Shown here: in pieces, positions 6,917-14,825 of the stretch
Numbering within the stretch: position 1 is the stretch's first letter
How the letters are laid out: every line of letters begins with the position of its first letter
Origin: Prevotella sp.
GTDB taxonomy: Bacteria; Bacteroidota; Bacteroidia; Bacteroidales; Bacteroidaceae
Reading direction: 5' to 3'
DNA: 48,270 nucleotides
NCBI GenBank assembly: GCA_017442825.1
Contig: JAFRYZ010000050.1
Coordinates: forward strand, 1 to 48,270
Position numbers and translations under genes: made by a program
The notes under the pieces: model-generated
Told to the model about the DNA's origin: nothing
What the model saw: the letters and a program-made list of their open reading frames with translations, nothing else
Database searches by the model: none

Positions 6917-8341
6917 ATGAAAGGGAACAAACAATGTTTCGGCGTGATTATTGGAACACGCGCCTATTTTAATTCCGAACTGGCGAAAGACGTTAGAAAG
7001 CAACTGCTAAAAGTCTTAGAAGAACAAGGATATGAGTATGTCATCCTGCCAGAAGATGCCACACCGACAGGTTCAAGTACCATTGAGACCGTTGAAGACG
7101 GTGTCCTTTGCGCAGAACTTTTCCGCCAGCATCGCGATGAAATCGATGGAATTATAGTCTCTTTGCCGAATTTCGGTTTTGAAATCGGTATCATCAACGC
7201 CATTAGCCGTGCCGAATTGAACGTACCGGTACTCGTTCAGGCTTGCGATGATGAAAACGACAAGGTGGATTTGGACAGCCGACGCGATGCGTTCTGCGGT
7301 AAGATTTCCGTCTGCAACAATCTATACCAATATGGTATTCCATTTACTGATACCACCCTGCATACCTACTCTATATATAGCGAGGAACTGGTGAAGGACA
7401 TCAACAAGTTTGCTGCCGTTTGTCGTGTGGTAAACACACTTCGTCATTGTCGTTTAGGACAAATCGGTACGCGTCCTCTTGGTTTCAACACCTGTCGCGC
7501 CAGCGAAAAACTGTTGCAACGCAGTGGCATTACTGTCGTACCTGCCGACCTTTCCGAATTACTCTTTGCAGCTGAGAAAATAGCAGACGACGATCCTGCT
7601 CTGTTGAAGAAGATGGAAGAGATCAGAGCTTATGCAAAGGTTCCTGAAGCATACGAAGAGAAACTGAAGGTTCAGGCAAAGTTCGGTGTTGCTGTAGAAA
7701 ACTGGGTTAAGGTAAACCAAGTTGACGCACTCGCCCTGCAGTGCTGGGACTCTTTGGAGCAGAACTATGGTTGTGCACCCTGTATAACGATGGCGATGTT
7801 GGGTGACATGGGCGTCCCCTGTGCCTGTGAGACCGACCTCGCCGGCGCCGTTTCCATGCTCGCCCTGCGACTTGCTTCTGGAAAAGCATCTGCCTTGGCA
7901 GATTGGAACAACAACTTTGCCGAAGATCGCAATAAGTGTGTCTGCACACACTGTGGCAACTTCCCGAAGTCGTTCGTGGGCAATGGAGATGTGAAACTTG
8001 GTCCGCTTGGTGTTCTCGGACGTACATTGGGCAAAGTTCGCACCTTTGGTGCTGTCTATGCAAAGGTTTCTGAAGGCGACTTTACCTACTTCCGCATCTC
8101 CACCGACGACCCACGTGGCTGCATCAAGGCCTACCTTGGCGAAGGACAGATTACCAACGAGCCTTACGGCATGGATGGTTGTATCGCCGTGACGAAGGTT
8201 GACAATCTGCAAAAACTGATGAAGTACATCTGCAAGAACGGTTTTGAGCACCATGTGGCTCTTGTTCGCAGCAATGTTGCAGACATCATGCAGGAAGCCA
8301 TTGAGACTTACCTCGGATGGGAACTATATGTGCATGAATAG
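6917..8341 (+). CDS. L-fucose/L-arabinose isomerase-family protein
   Basis: A 474-residue protein related to the fucose isomerase superfamily (COG2407 type): aldose-ketose isomerases with Rossmann-like N-terminal domains and a metal-dependent C-terminal domain. Visible segments are FGVIIGTRAYFN at the start, IIVSLPNFGFEIG, LALQCWDSLEQNYGCAPCITMAMLGD, and CHCGNFPKS-like cysteines (CVCTHCGNFPKSF). It is shorter than E. coli FucI (about 590). I could not match the FucI metal ligands with certainty, so the sugar is unknown. As the last gene after transketolase and kinase, it plausibly supplies the ketose that the kinase phosphorylates. The next gene is on the opposite strand. Confidence 0.72.
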   Translation: MKGNKQCFGVIIGTRAYFNSELAKDVRKQLLKVLEEQGYEYVILPEDATPTGSSTIETVEDGVLCAELFRQHRDEIDGIIVSLPNFGFEIGIINAISRAELNVPVLVQACDDENDKVDLDSRRDAFCGKISVCNNLYQYGIPFTDTTLHTYSIYSEELVKDINKFAAVCRVVNTLRHCRLGQIGTRPLGFNTCRASEKLLQRSGITVVPADLSELLFAAEKIADDDPALLKKMEEIRAYAKVPEAYEEKLKVQAKFGVAVENWVKVNQVDALALQCWDSLEQNYGCAPCITMAMLGDMGVPCACETDLAGAVSMLALRLASGKASALADWNNNFAEDRNKCVCTHCGNFPKSFVGNGDVKLGPLGVLGRTLGKVRTFGAVYAKVSEGDFTYFRISTDDPRGCIKAYLGEGQITNEPYGMDGCIAVTKVDNLQKLMKYICKNGFEHHVALVRSNVADIMQEAIETYLGWELYVHE

Positions 8342-8384
8342 GAGCCTTGCCCAAACCCTTTTCAAGGGGAGAGGGAGAAAGGCA

Positions 8385-9095
8385 TCAGAAGGAAAAAGAC
8401 ATCAGAATTTCTGATGCTTGAACTTCCTGTAAACCATTCTCTGAGAGGAGCAAGAATCTTGTAGCAATTTTCGCTGCAAGTTCTATATCATGGGTGGACA
8501 AGACAATCGTCTTGTCCATTTCTTTTGCCAGTCGGCAAAGTAGCTTCATCATCTCCACCTTACTGGGATAGTCGAGGAAAGCAGTCGGTTCATCTAAAAC
8601 CAGTACAGGCGTTTGCTGGGCAAGAGCCTTGGCTATCATTACCTTCTGCCGTTCTCCATCACTGAGCATCTGGACATAACGGTCGGCCCATGGCGACATA
8701 CCTACCTGTCGGAGAGCCTCATCAACCACCTCCCAGTCTGCCTTTGAGAGAGTCCCAAAGAAACCCGTATAGGGCGAACGTCCCATGGCAACCACCTCAC
8801 GCACCGTCAGATTCTGTACTTCCAGACGTTGCGTTAATACAACACCAATTAATCTTGCCCGTTCTATAGCTGAAAGGTTGCTTAGCGGTGTATCATCGAT
8901 GAGAACGCTACCAACCAAAGGCTGCTGCAAACCAGCAAGTGTGCGCAACAAGGTAGATTTACCCGTCCCGTTGCGCCCTACCAAGCAGGTAAGAGTAGCG
9001 GCAGGAAAAACACCTGTCAAATCATCGACAACCACATGTTGTCGACGACTGACCGTATATCCGATAGATAACTGTCGGAATGATAATGTCGCCAT
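8385..9095 (-). CDS. Orphan ABC transporter ATP-binding protein (FecE/BtuD type)
   Basis: ATPase subunit of the family that drives iron-siderophore or cobalamin uptake. It is 236 residues: Walker A GRNGTGKST at 40-48, Q-loop near VLTQRLEVQ, signature LSDGERQKV from 144, Walker B VLVLDEP from 164 and switch STHDIE. No permease or binding-protein gene is nearby. It follows DUF2059 and HAD genes, so partners must be elsewhere if it works. It ends early: the last codons (ASEILMSFSF) are made from a terminator-like hairpin at 8400-8416, and a longer C-terminal region is usual in related proteins. I suspect 3' truncation with capture of a terminator. Metal-chelate import is inferred from the family only. 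Confidence 0.8.
   Translation of the reverse strand: MATLSFRQLSIGYTVSRRQHVVVDDLTGVFPAATLTCLVGRNGTGKSTLLRTLAGLQQPLVGSVLIDDTPLSNLSAIERARLIGVVLTQRLEVQNLTVREVVAMGRSPYTGFFGTLSKADWEVVDEALRQVGMSPWADRYVQMLSDGERQKVMIAKALAQQTPVLVLDEPTAFLDYPSKVEMMKLLCRLAKEMDKTIVLSTHDIELAAKIATRFLLLSENGLQEVQASEILMSFSF
8388..8416 (-). terminator. Intrinsic terminator inside the 3' end of the ABC ATPase gene
   Basis: Read on the minus strand, CATCAG-AAATT-CTGATG forms a 6-bp stem followed by TCTTTTTCC, a standard stem plus T-tract. The ATPase reading frame runs through the hairpin and stops just after the T-tract. Confidence 0.6.
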
Positions 9096-9105
9096 CTAAA
9101 GATTT

Positions 9106-9543
9106 TTATCGAATGTATTTCATGACAGCATCCTGAATCGCTTTCATGACCTCCGGATCCTTTGCGACCTCAGCTCCAGCATTAGCCAACATCGGAGCCA
9201 GTTTAATGGTCTTTTGTCCGACAGGCGTTGCCATAAATGCATTCATCTGCTTCATGTCTTCCAACGTAAAGTTGTCAACATAGACTTTGCGGAGAATCAC
9301 CTCCAACTTTGGCTTCATGACTACCGAAATCTCTTTGATAAAAGCATCCATGTTTTCTATAGAGATATGGTTAGCCGAGAAGGCACTTGTCATCTGCAAC
9401 TTCATGGTATTCTCCAGCGTTTCACCCATGTGTTGCAACTCAATGCTTTTTCTCACTTCTGCATTAAACTCATCGTCTGCAGTCTGTGCTGTTGCCGTTA
9501 TCGTGGCGAACATCAACAGCATTAGAATCATCAATTGTTTCAT
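9106..9543 (-). CDS. DUF2059 domain secreted protein
   Basis: A 145-residue protein with a signal peptide (MKQLMILMLLMFATITATAQ) and a small helical domain. The segment YVDNFTLEDMKQMNAFMATPVGQKTI is the DUF2059 hallmark (F-T-x-E-x-x-x-M ... P-x-G-x-K). The family is common in Bacteroidetes and Proteobacteria, is exported to the periplasm and has no settled function. It lies 20 bases after the HAD gene and 10 bases before the ABC ATPase gene, so the three are probably one transcript. No catalytic motif is visible. Confidence 0.8.
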   Translation of the reverse strand: MKQLMILMLLMFATITATAQTADDEFNAEVRKSIELQHMGETLENTMKLQMTSAFSANHISIENMDAFIKEISVVMKPKLEVILRKVYVDNFTLEDMKQMNAFMATPVGQKTIKLAPMLANAGAEVAKDPEVMKAIQDAVMKYIR

Positions 9544-9563
9544 TGTTTTTTTCTTTTTTGTCG

Positions 9564-10277
9564 TTAAATATATTCCGTATCTGAGTTGATTCCTAATAAT
9601 GAAAGCAATTCACTGAAATGTGTAATGGTCTTGAGTTGGGGATGCTCATATGTTTCTGCGTGTTCGTGCGCCCACATGTATTCAAAAGGAATGTGTACGG
9701 CATAGCCGCCCAGCTGCAGTACGGGTTCAACATCAGATTTGAAAGAGTTGCCAACCATAAGCAACTCCCTGATGTCGATGCTGAAACGGTTGCAGAGTTT
9801 CGCATAGGCTTCCGGTGTTTTGTCTGCGACCACGATGATATCGTCAAAAAGCGGTACCAGTCCTGAACGCCTCATCTTGTTCTGTTGGTCTTGTAGTTCA
9901 CCTTTCGTAAAGACTACCATACGAAAACGTCCACTCTCCTTCATAGCCCTCAGAGTTTCCTCAACCTCTGGCAATGGTGTGGCAGGCAACCTCAACAGGC
10001 TTCTTCCCAACTCCTGTATCTCCAATAGATAGGATGCATCTATTTTCCCTTTGCTCACCTTGATGGCATTCTCGACCAACGAGAGTGTAAATGCTTTGCA
10101 GCCATACCCCAATTCCTCCATGTTAGCTGTTTCTGTCTTGAACAGCTCCTGAGAAATATGGTCTTCATCACCATAAGCAGCCAGCAACTCACAATACTGG
10201 TGCTCTACGTTGAAGAAGAACGACTGGCAATCCCACAGCGTATCGTCGGCATCGAAGGCTATCACTTTGACATTCAT
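9564..10277 (-). CDS. HAD-superfamily hydrolase (phosphatase)
   Basis: A cytoplasmic phosphatase-like protein of 237 residues. Motif I is VIAFDADDTLWDC at 5-17, with the nucleophile Asp9 and acid/base Asp11. Motif II is MVVFTKGE, and motif IV is LLMVGNSFKSDVEPV, with a Ser where the second acidic residue often lies. The helical cap between motifs I and II points to subclass I (YjjG/PGP-like). Start ATG at 10277 is chosen; it lies only four bases from a perfect -7 box, so the mRNA is probably leaderless. The substrate cannot be told. It heads the HAD-DUF2059-ABC transcript. Confidence 0.83.
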   Translation of the reverse strand: MNVKVIAFDADDTLWDCQSFFFNVEHQYCELLAAYGDEDHISQELFKTETANMEELGYGCKAFTLSLVENAIKVSKGKIDASYLLEIQELGRSLLRLPATPLPEVEETLRAMKESGRFRMVVFTKGELQDQQNKMRRSGLVPLFDDIIVVADKTPEAYAKLCNRFSIDIRELLMVGNSFKSDVEPVLQLGGYAVHIPFEYMWAHEHAETYEHPQLKTITHFSELLSLLGINSDTEYI

Positions 10278-10281
10278 AGTG

Positions 10282-10312
10282 CAAAGATACAACAGAAACT
10301 ACGAATTACAAA
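10282..10312 (-). promoter_or_regulatory. Promoter of the HAD-DUF2059-ABC transcript
   Basis: Minus-strand TTTG at 10312-10309, a 19-base spacer and TATCTTTG at 10289-10282. Four bases (CACT) then separate it from the ATG at 10277. Confidence 0.65.
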
Positions 10313-10348
10313 TTACTTGAATGATATTTTACAGGGATTTGCACAACA

Positions 10349-12271
10349 TTAAAGCATATCTGACTTGATGTGCTCAACATAATCATACAAACGCTTATAG
10401 AAAGGATGTTGGGTCAGCGTCTCTACATCGCCAAGGATAATCAATTTCATCCTGGCTCGGGTGATGGCAACATTCATGCGGCGTAGATCGCGCAGGAAAC
10501 CTATCTGCCCTTCCTCGTTGGAGCGTACCAACGAAATGAGGATGACATCACGCTCCTGACCTTGAAATCCGTCAACGGTATTGACAGAAATCAGACTGCG
10601 GTAGGGTTTGAAGAACGGGTGCTTTTTGATCAGGTGCCGCAAGTATTGCACTTGGGCACGATAGGGTGAGATGATGCCCACATCAATACGCTCGTCGAGG
10701 ATGCGCTGTTTCCCTATTTTGGTAAAATAGTCTTCCAATACCCGCAGCGTCTGTTCTGCTTCACCCCTATTGATTCGTCCGAAAGTAGAAGCGACAAATT
10801 CTTCTTTGGGAACTTTGTAGGAGGATTCTGCTAGTTCAGGCAACTCCGATGAATCAATCCACATCATAGGATTGTCGTAGTCGAGAATGCCGCGATACTT
10901 GATTTGAGGTGCACTCTCCACCATCCCACCATAGAACCAATCACTGGAAAAACGCATGATTTGCTCGTTCATGCGATACTGGACACGTAAAAGAGTCACT
11001 ACCTCAGGTTTGTTTTCCACGATACGTTCCATAAGCGTCTTGCCAAGTCCAGCCTTCAGTGCTGCAACGCTTTTCACAGTAGGCGGCAATTGGCAATGGT
11101 CGCCTGCAAAGACCACACGCGAAACCCGTCGGATAGGAATCCAGCAGGCTGCCTCCAAAGCCTGTGCAGCCTCATCAATAAAGAGCGTTCCAAACTTCCT
11201 TCCCTGTAACAAACGATTATCTGCTCCTACCAGAGTGGAAGCCACTACCCGCGCTTCCCCAAAAAGTTCTGACTGGATGCGAATCTCTATCTCTGTCGCC
11301 CTACTCTTCAAGCGATCCATTTTTTGATAATAACTCTCACTGCCCCGCTTACGCTGACTACGCAACTCACGTATAGCCTTACGAATACTCCACAATGTGG
11401 TATAGTCGGGATGGGCCTCGAACCGCCGCTCATAGGTAAAAGATAACATTTTATCATTCACACGAGTAGGATTGCCAATACGCAACACATTGATGCCACG
11501 GTCAACCAATTTCTCCGAAATCCAGTCGACAGCCATATTGCTTTGCGCACAGACCAACACCTGCGGCTCGCGCATCAGAGCTTCGTTAATCGCCTCAACA
11601 AGTGTAGTCGTCTTCCCCGTTCCCGGTGGTCCATGCACCACCGCCACATCTTTGGCACACAACACCTCGTTGACCGCCTGTTCTTGTGTGTTGTTCAACC
11701 ATGGGAAACGCATCGGTCCGAACGAGAAACGCTCTGCCTTCTGATGTGTATAGAACAAGTCGCGCAGGTATGCCATCCGGTTTTCACGAGCCTTGATGAC
11801 GCGATCTAAGGCATCAAACATAGCTCGATAGCTAGTCTCATCGAACGACAACTGACAACCCACTGGAGTTTCCGATGACTGCAGGTCTATCAGCGGTGCC
11901 GAGTCGGGAACGGTCAGTACCATTCGGTCGCCTTCAACATAAGACACCGTTGCCGTAAAAGAGAAATAGCGAAGGGATTGAACTTTCATTTTGTCACCCG
12001 TGGTTCTGAAGAAGACAACAGCTCTACCGAATTCAAAGTTGTGCTCTATGTCTGTATCGGCAGTACGGAACACTTCTATCGTCAGCTGATTCAACGAGTT
12101 ATAGAAACTCTTTCCAACCCGTAAAGGATACCACGCATCACCTCGCTTCACTTTCCGCATCATACCCGTTTGTTCGGTTTGCTTGCGGAAAGCTTCTTTC
12201 TCTGCATAGTATTCCAATTGCAAAAGCAGCCGTTGTTGCTGGAGTGCTTGTATGGATGAAGATTGGTTCAT
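10349..12271 (-). CDS. SF1 superfamily DNA/RNA helicase (IGHMBP2/Upf1-like AAA protein)
   Basis: A 640-residue ATP-dependent helicase of the Upf1-like group. An N-terminal beta-barrel region (about 1-190) precedes Walker A VVHGPPGTGKTTT (about 205-217). Then come motif Ia (VLVCAQSNMAVDWI), the DEAA-type Walker B GTLFIDEAAQALEA near 367, motif III FAGDHCQLPPTV, motif IV (YRMNEQIMRFSS), motif V (VNTVDGFQGQERDVI) and motif VI (NVAITRAR). Bacteroidetes proteins of this length are common, and their role in DNA or RNA processing is not settled. ATG at 12271 is preferred because the frame upstream runs through the promoter cassette. Five bases separate the -7 box from the ATG. Confidence 0.88.
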   Translation of the reverse strand: MNQSSSIQALQQQRLLLQLEYYAEKEAFRKQTEQTGMMRKVKRGDAWYPLRVGKSFYNSLNQLTIEVFRTADTDIEHNFEFGRAVVFFRTTGDKMKVQSLRYFSFTATVSYVEGDRMVLTVPDSAPLIDLQSSETPVGCQLSFDETSYRAMFDALDRVIKARENRMAYLRDLFYTHQKAERFSFGPMRFPWLNNTQEQAVNEVLCAKDVAVVHGPPGTGKTTTLVEAINEALMREPQVLVCAQSNMAVDWISEKLVDRGINVLRIGNPTRVNDKMLSFTYERRFEAHPDYTTLWSIRKAIRELRSQRKRGSESYYQKMDRLKSRATEIEIRIQSELFGEARVVASTLVGADNRLLQGRKFGTLFIDEAAQALEAACWIPIRRVSRVVFAGDHCQLPPTVKSVAALKAGLGKTLMERIVENKPEVVTLLRVQYRMNEQIMRFSSDWFYGGMVESAPQIKYRGILDYDNPMMWIDSSELPELAESSYKVPKEEFVASTFGRINRGEAEQTLRVLEDYFTKIGKQRILDERIDVGIISPYRAQVQYLRHLIKKHPFFKPYRSLISVNTVDGFQGQERDVILISLVRSNEEGQIGFLRDLRRMNVAITRARMKLIILGDVETLTQHPFYKRLYDYVEHIKSDML

Positions 12272-12276
12272 TGGTA

Positions 12277-12375
12277 CAAAGGTACGATTAAGCGAGGAAA
12301 GTGCCAAAAGTTTAAGGCTATTTCGAGCGTGAGTACCCTCGCCCAGACTGCAACAGTCTGCGCAAAAGGTACAAA
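12277..12375 (-). promoter_or_regulatory. Hairpin-promoter cassette of the helicase gene
   Basis: On the minus strand TTTG (12308-12305), a 20-base spacer and TACCTTTG (12284-12277) form the promoter. Upstream lie CTCGCTTAATCG, a short interrupted stem, and ACTCACGCTCG, the order seen in the other cassettes. Farther out the small palindrome is replaced by a different inverted repeat (CGCAGACTG-TTG-CAGTCTGGGCG). Confidence 0.65.
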
Positions 12376-12414
12376 AATCAACGGCAAGCATGCCGATTTC
12401 TCAGTTTTATTATG

Positions 12415-12422
12415 TAATTTTG
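12415..12422 (+). promoter_or_regulatory. -7 box of argS
   Basis: TAATTTTG fits TAnnTTTG and lies 62 bases before the argS ATG. A clear TTTG is not present 19-20 bases upstream, so the -33 element is weak or degenerate. Confidence 0.45.
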
Positions 12423-12484
12423 CAGCCGAAAAGAAAAAAGGAGTTCAATGATGTCAACTCCTAAACTCCCATAAAATAAAAAAG

Positions 12485-14302
12485 ATGAACATTGAAGCAC
12501 AGATAACAAACAGCGTTATCGCTGCCGTAAAAGATTTGTATGGACAGGATGTTCCAGAAAAGATGGTCGCTCTGCAGAAGACCAGAAGTGATTTTGAAGG
12601 AAATCTCACTCTCGTGGTATTTCCTCTGCTGAAGACCTCGAAGAAGAAACCTGAAGATACAGCACAAGATATCGGCAAATATCTCAAAGAGCATTGTGGG
12701 GCAATCGCTGACTTCAACGTTGTAAAAGGTTTTTTGAATCTAGTTATTGCACCGGAAGCATGGCTCGGACTGCTGAACGACATTGACACAGACCCAGCAT
12801 GGGGATATAAGAATGCTGACGAGAACTCCCCGTTGGTCATGATTGAGTATTCTTCACCCAACACCAACAAACCGCTGCACCTGGGACATGTGCGCAACAA
12901 CCTATTGGGATGGTCGTTGGCACAGATTATGGAAGCTAACGGCAACAAGGTGGTAAAAACTAATATTGTCAACGACCGCGGTATTCACATCTGCAAGTCT
13001 ATGCTGGCTTGGCAGAAATGGGGCAACGGCGAGACGCCTGAGAGTAGCGGGAAGAAGGGAGACCACCTAATTGGCGACTATTATGTAGCTTTCGATAAGC
13101 ACTACCGTGAAGAGGTGAAAGAGTTGAAAGAAAAGTTCATTGCCGAGGGCGTGGATGCCGAGAAAGCAGAGGAACAAGCCAAGAATGAGGCTCCTCTCAT
13201 CGTCGAAGCTCACGAAATGCTCGTCAAATGGGAACAAAACGATCCTGACGTTCGTGCACTATGGAAAAAGATGAACGACTGGGTCTATGCCGGTTTCGAC
13301 GAGACATACAAAGCATTGGGTGTCTCATTCGATAAGATTTACTATGAATCAAACACCTACCTCGAGGGAAAAAAGAAAGTGGAAGAGGGACTTGCCAAAG
13401 GTCTCTTCTACAGAAAGGATGACAACAGCGTGTGGGCAGACCTCAGCAATGATGGTCTCGATCAGAAACTGTTGTTGCGTTCTGACGGCACCAGTGTCTA
13501 TATGACACAGGACATCGGAACAGCAGACATGCGATTCAAGGACTACCCTATCGACAAGATGATTTATGTCGTAGGCAACGAACAAAACTACCACTTCCAA
13601 GTTTTGTCCATCCTGCTTGACCGCCTTGGTTTTAAATGGGGTAAAGAGCTGGTACATTTCTCCTATGGCATGGTAGAACTTCCTAATGGTAAAATGAAGA
13701 GCCGTGAGGGAACCGTTGTGGATGCCGATGAGCTCATTGCCTCCATGATTGAGAATGCCAAGCAACTGAGTGAAGACAAGGTGAACAAACTGGAAGGCAT
13801 CAGCGAAGAAGAGAAAAACGAAATTGCACGTATCGTGGGTATGGGTGCTCTTAAATACTTCATCCTAAAGGTGGATGCCCGCAAGAACATGCTCTTCAAC
13901 CCCGAAGAATCCATCGATTTCAACGGCAATACGGGTCCGTTCATTCAATATACTCATGCGAGAATTCGCTCTATCTTGCGTAAAGCACAAGAGAGTCAGA
14001 GCATTCCGAATCAACCGAATACGCCAATTACTCTGAACAACAAAGAGATTGACCTTATCCAAAAACTCAGCGAGTTCCCGGCAGCCGTTGAGCAGGCGGG
14101 TAAGGACTATTCGCCCAGCGGCATTGCCAACTATTGTTACGAACTAACGAAGCAGTTCAACCAGTTCTATCATGACTACAGCATCCTTGGTGCCGACACC
14201 GAAGAGCAGAAAGCCGTCCGCCTAATGCTGGCTAAAAATGTTGCGAAGACTATTAAGAACGGAATGGCACTCTTGGGAATTGAGGTTCCAGAGAGAATGT
14301 AG
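12485..14302 (+). CDS. argS: Arginyl-tRNA synthetase
   Basis: Charges tRNA-Arg with arginine; class Ia synthetase. It is 605 residues, slightly longer than E. coli ArgS. The N-terminal additional domain is about 1-110. The HIGH motif is in SPNTNKPLHLGHVRNN near residue 130, the KMSKS-equivalent KMKSREGTVVDADEL is near 403, and the helical anticodon-binding domain is about 480-605, ending with ALLGIEVPERM as usual. ATG at 12485 begins MNIEAQI, typical for the family. The RNase H gene begins 23 bases after the stop and may be co-transcribed. Confidence 0.96.
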   Translation: MNIEAQITNSVIAAVKDLYGQDVPEKMVALQKTRSDFEGNLTLVVFPLLKTSKKKPEDTAQDIGKYLKEHCGAIADFNVVKGFLNLVIAPEAWLGLLNDIDTDPAWGYKNADENSPLVMIEYSSPNTNKPLHLGHVRNNLLGWSLAQIMEANGNKVVKTNIVNDRGIHICKSMLAWQKWGNGETPESSGKKGDHLIGDYYVAFDKHYREEVKELKEKFIAEGVDAEKAEEQAKNEAPLIVEAHEMLVKWEQNDPDVRALWKKMNDWVYAGFDETYKALGVSFDKIYYESNTYLEGKKKVEEGLAKGLFYRKDDNSVWADLSNDGLDQKLLLRSDGTSVYMTQDIGTADMRFKDYPIDKMIYVVGNEQNYHFQVLSILLDRLGFKWGKELVHFSYGMVELPNGKMKSREGTVVDADELIASMIENAKQLSEDKVNKLEGISEEEKNEIARIVGMGALKYFILKVDARKNMLFNPEESIDFNGNTGPFIQYTHARIRSILRKAQESQSIPNQPNTPITLNNKEIDLIQKLSEFPAAVEQAGKDYSPSGIANYCYELTKQFNQFYHDYSILGADTEEQKAVRLMLAKNVAKTIKNGMALLGIEVPERM

Positions 14303-14325
14303 AGAACCCATCACAATTCTTAAAA

Positions 14326-14793
14326 ATGGCTGCCTTCATCAATCCGCCCGACTATCGCAACGATACCGTATTGCCACTTCCCATGGAAGTAAAGGCAGCG
14401 GCGTGGGCGGTAGATGCTGCCTGTTCAGGTAACCCAGGACCTATGGAATACCGTTGTATTGACTTGGCAACAGGAGCGCAGGTCTTCCACTATGGACCTG
14501 TGCATGGAACGAATAACATCGGAGAATTCTTAGCTATCGTTCATGCCTTGGCATTGATGGACAAACAAGGCATCAAGGACAAGGTTATCTATAGCGATTC
14601 GGTCAATGCCATGCTTTGGGTACAGAAGAAACACTGCAAGACAAAACTGGAGCGAAATGAACAGACAGCCGAATTATATAATATCATTGCACGCGCAGAG
14701 ACATGGTTGCGCGGTCACCAAATCACAATCCCCATCTTGAAGTGGGAAACTTCAAAATGGGGAGAGATTCCTGCAGACTTTGGCAGGAAGTAA
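14326..14793 (+). CDS. Ribonuclease H family protein
   Basis: Predicted endonuclease for the RNA strand of RNA-DNA hybrids. It is 155 residues. The four acidic catalytic positions are visible: Asp in AVDAACSGNPGPMEYR, Glu in GTNNIGEFLAIVHAL, Asp in VIYSDSVNAMLWV and Asp in WGEIPADFGRK. It lacks the N-terminal viroplasmin domain found in many Bacteroidetes RNase H proteins. Its first 20 residues (AAFINPPDYRNDTVLP) instead form a short extension. It lies 23 bases downstream of argS on the same strand and converges with ribD. Confidence 0.87.
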   Translation: MAAFINPPDYRNDTVLPLPMEVKAAAWAVDAACSGNPGPMEYRCIDLATGAQVFHYGPVHGTNNIGEFLAIVHALALMDKQGIKDKVIYSDSVNAMLWVQKKHCKTKLERNEQTAELYNIIARAETWLRGHQITIPILKWETSKWGEIPADFGRK

Positions 14794-14825
14794 TCAGACC
14801 TTAGCTTCTTGCGTGTACACTCTTG

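Noticed and set aside
6917-8341. Naming the gene fucI
   Set aside because: It is about 120 residues shorter than E. coli FucI and I could not place the metal ligands; only superfamily membership is supported.
8342-9105. Cobalamin or iron-uptake locus with a riboswitch next to the ABC ATPase
   Set aside because: No B12-box, no FMN or TPP motif, and no permease or binding protein is present; only the ATPase is seen.
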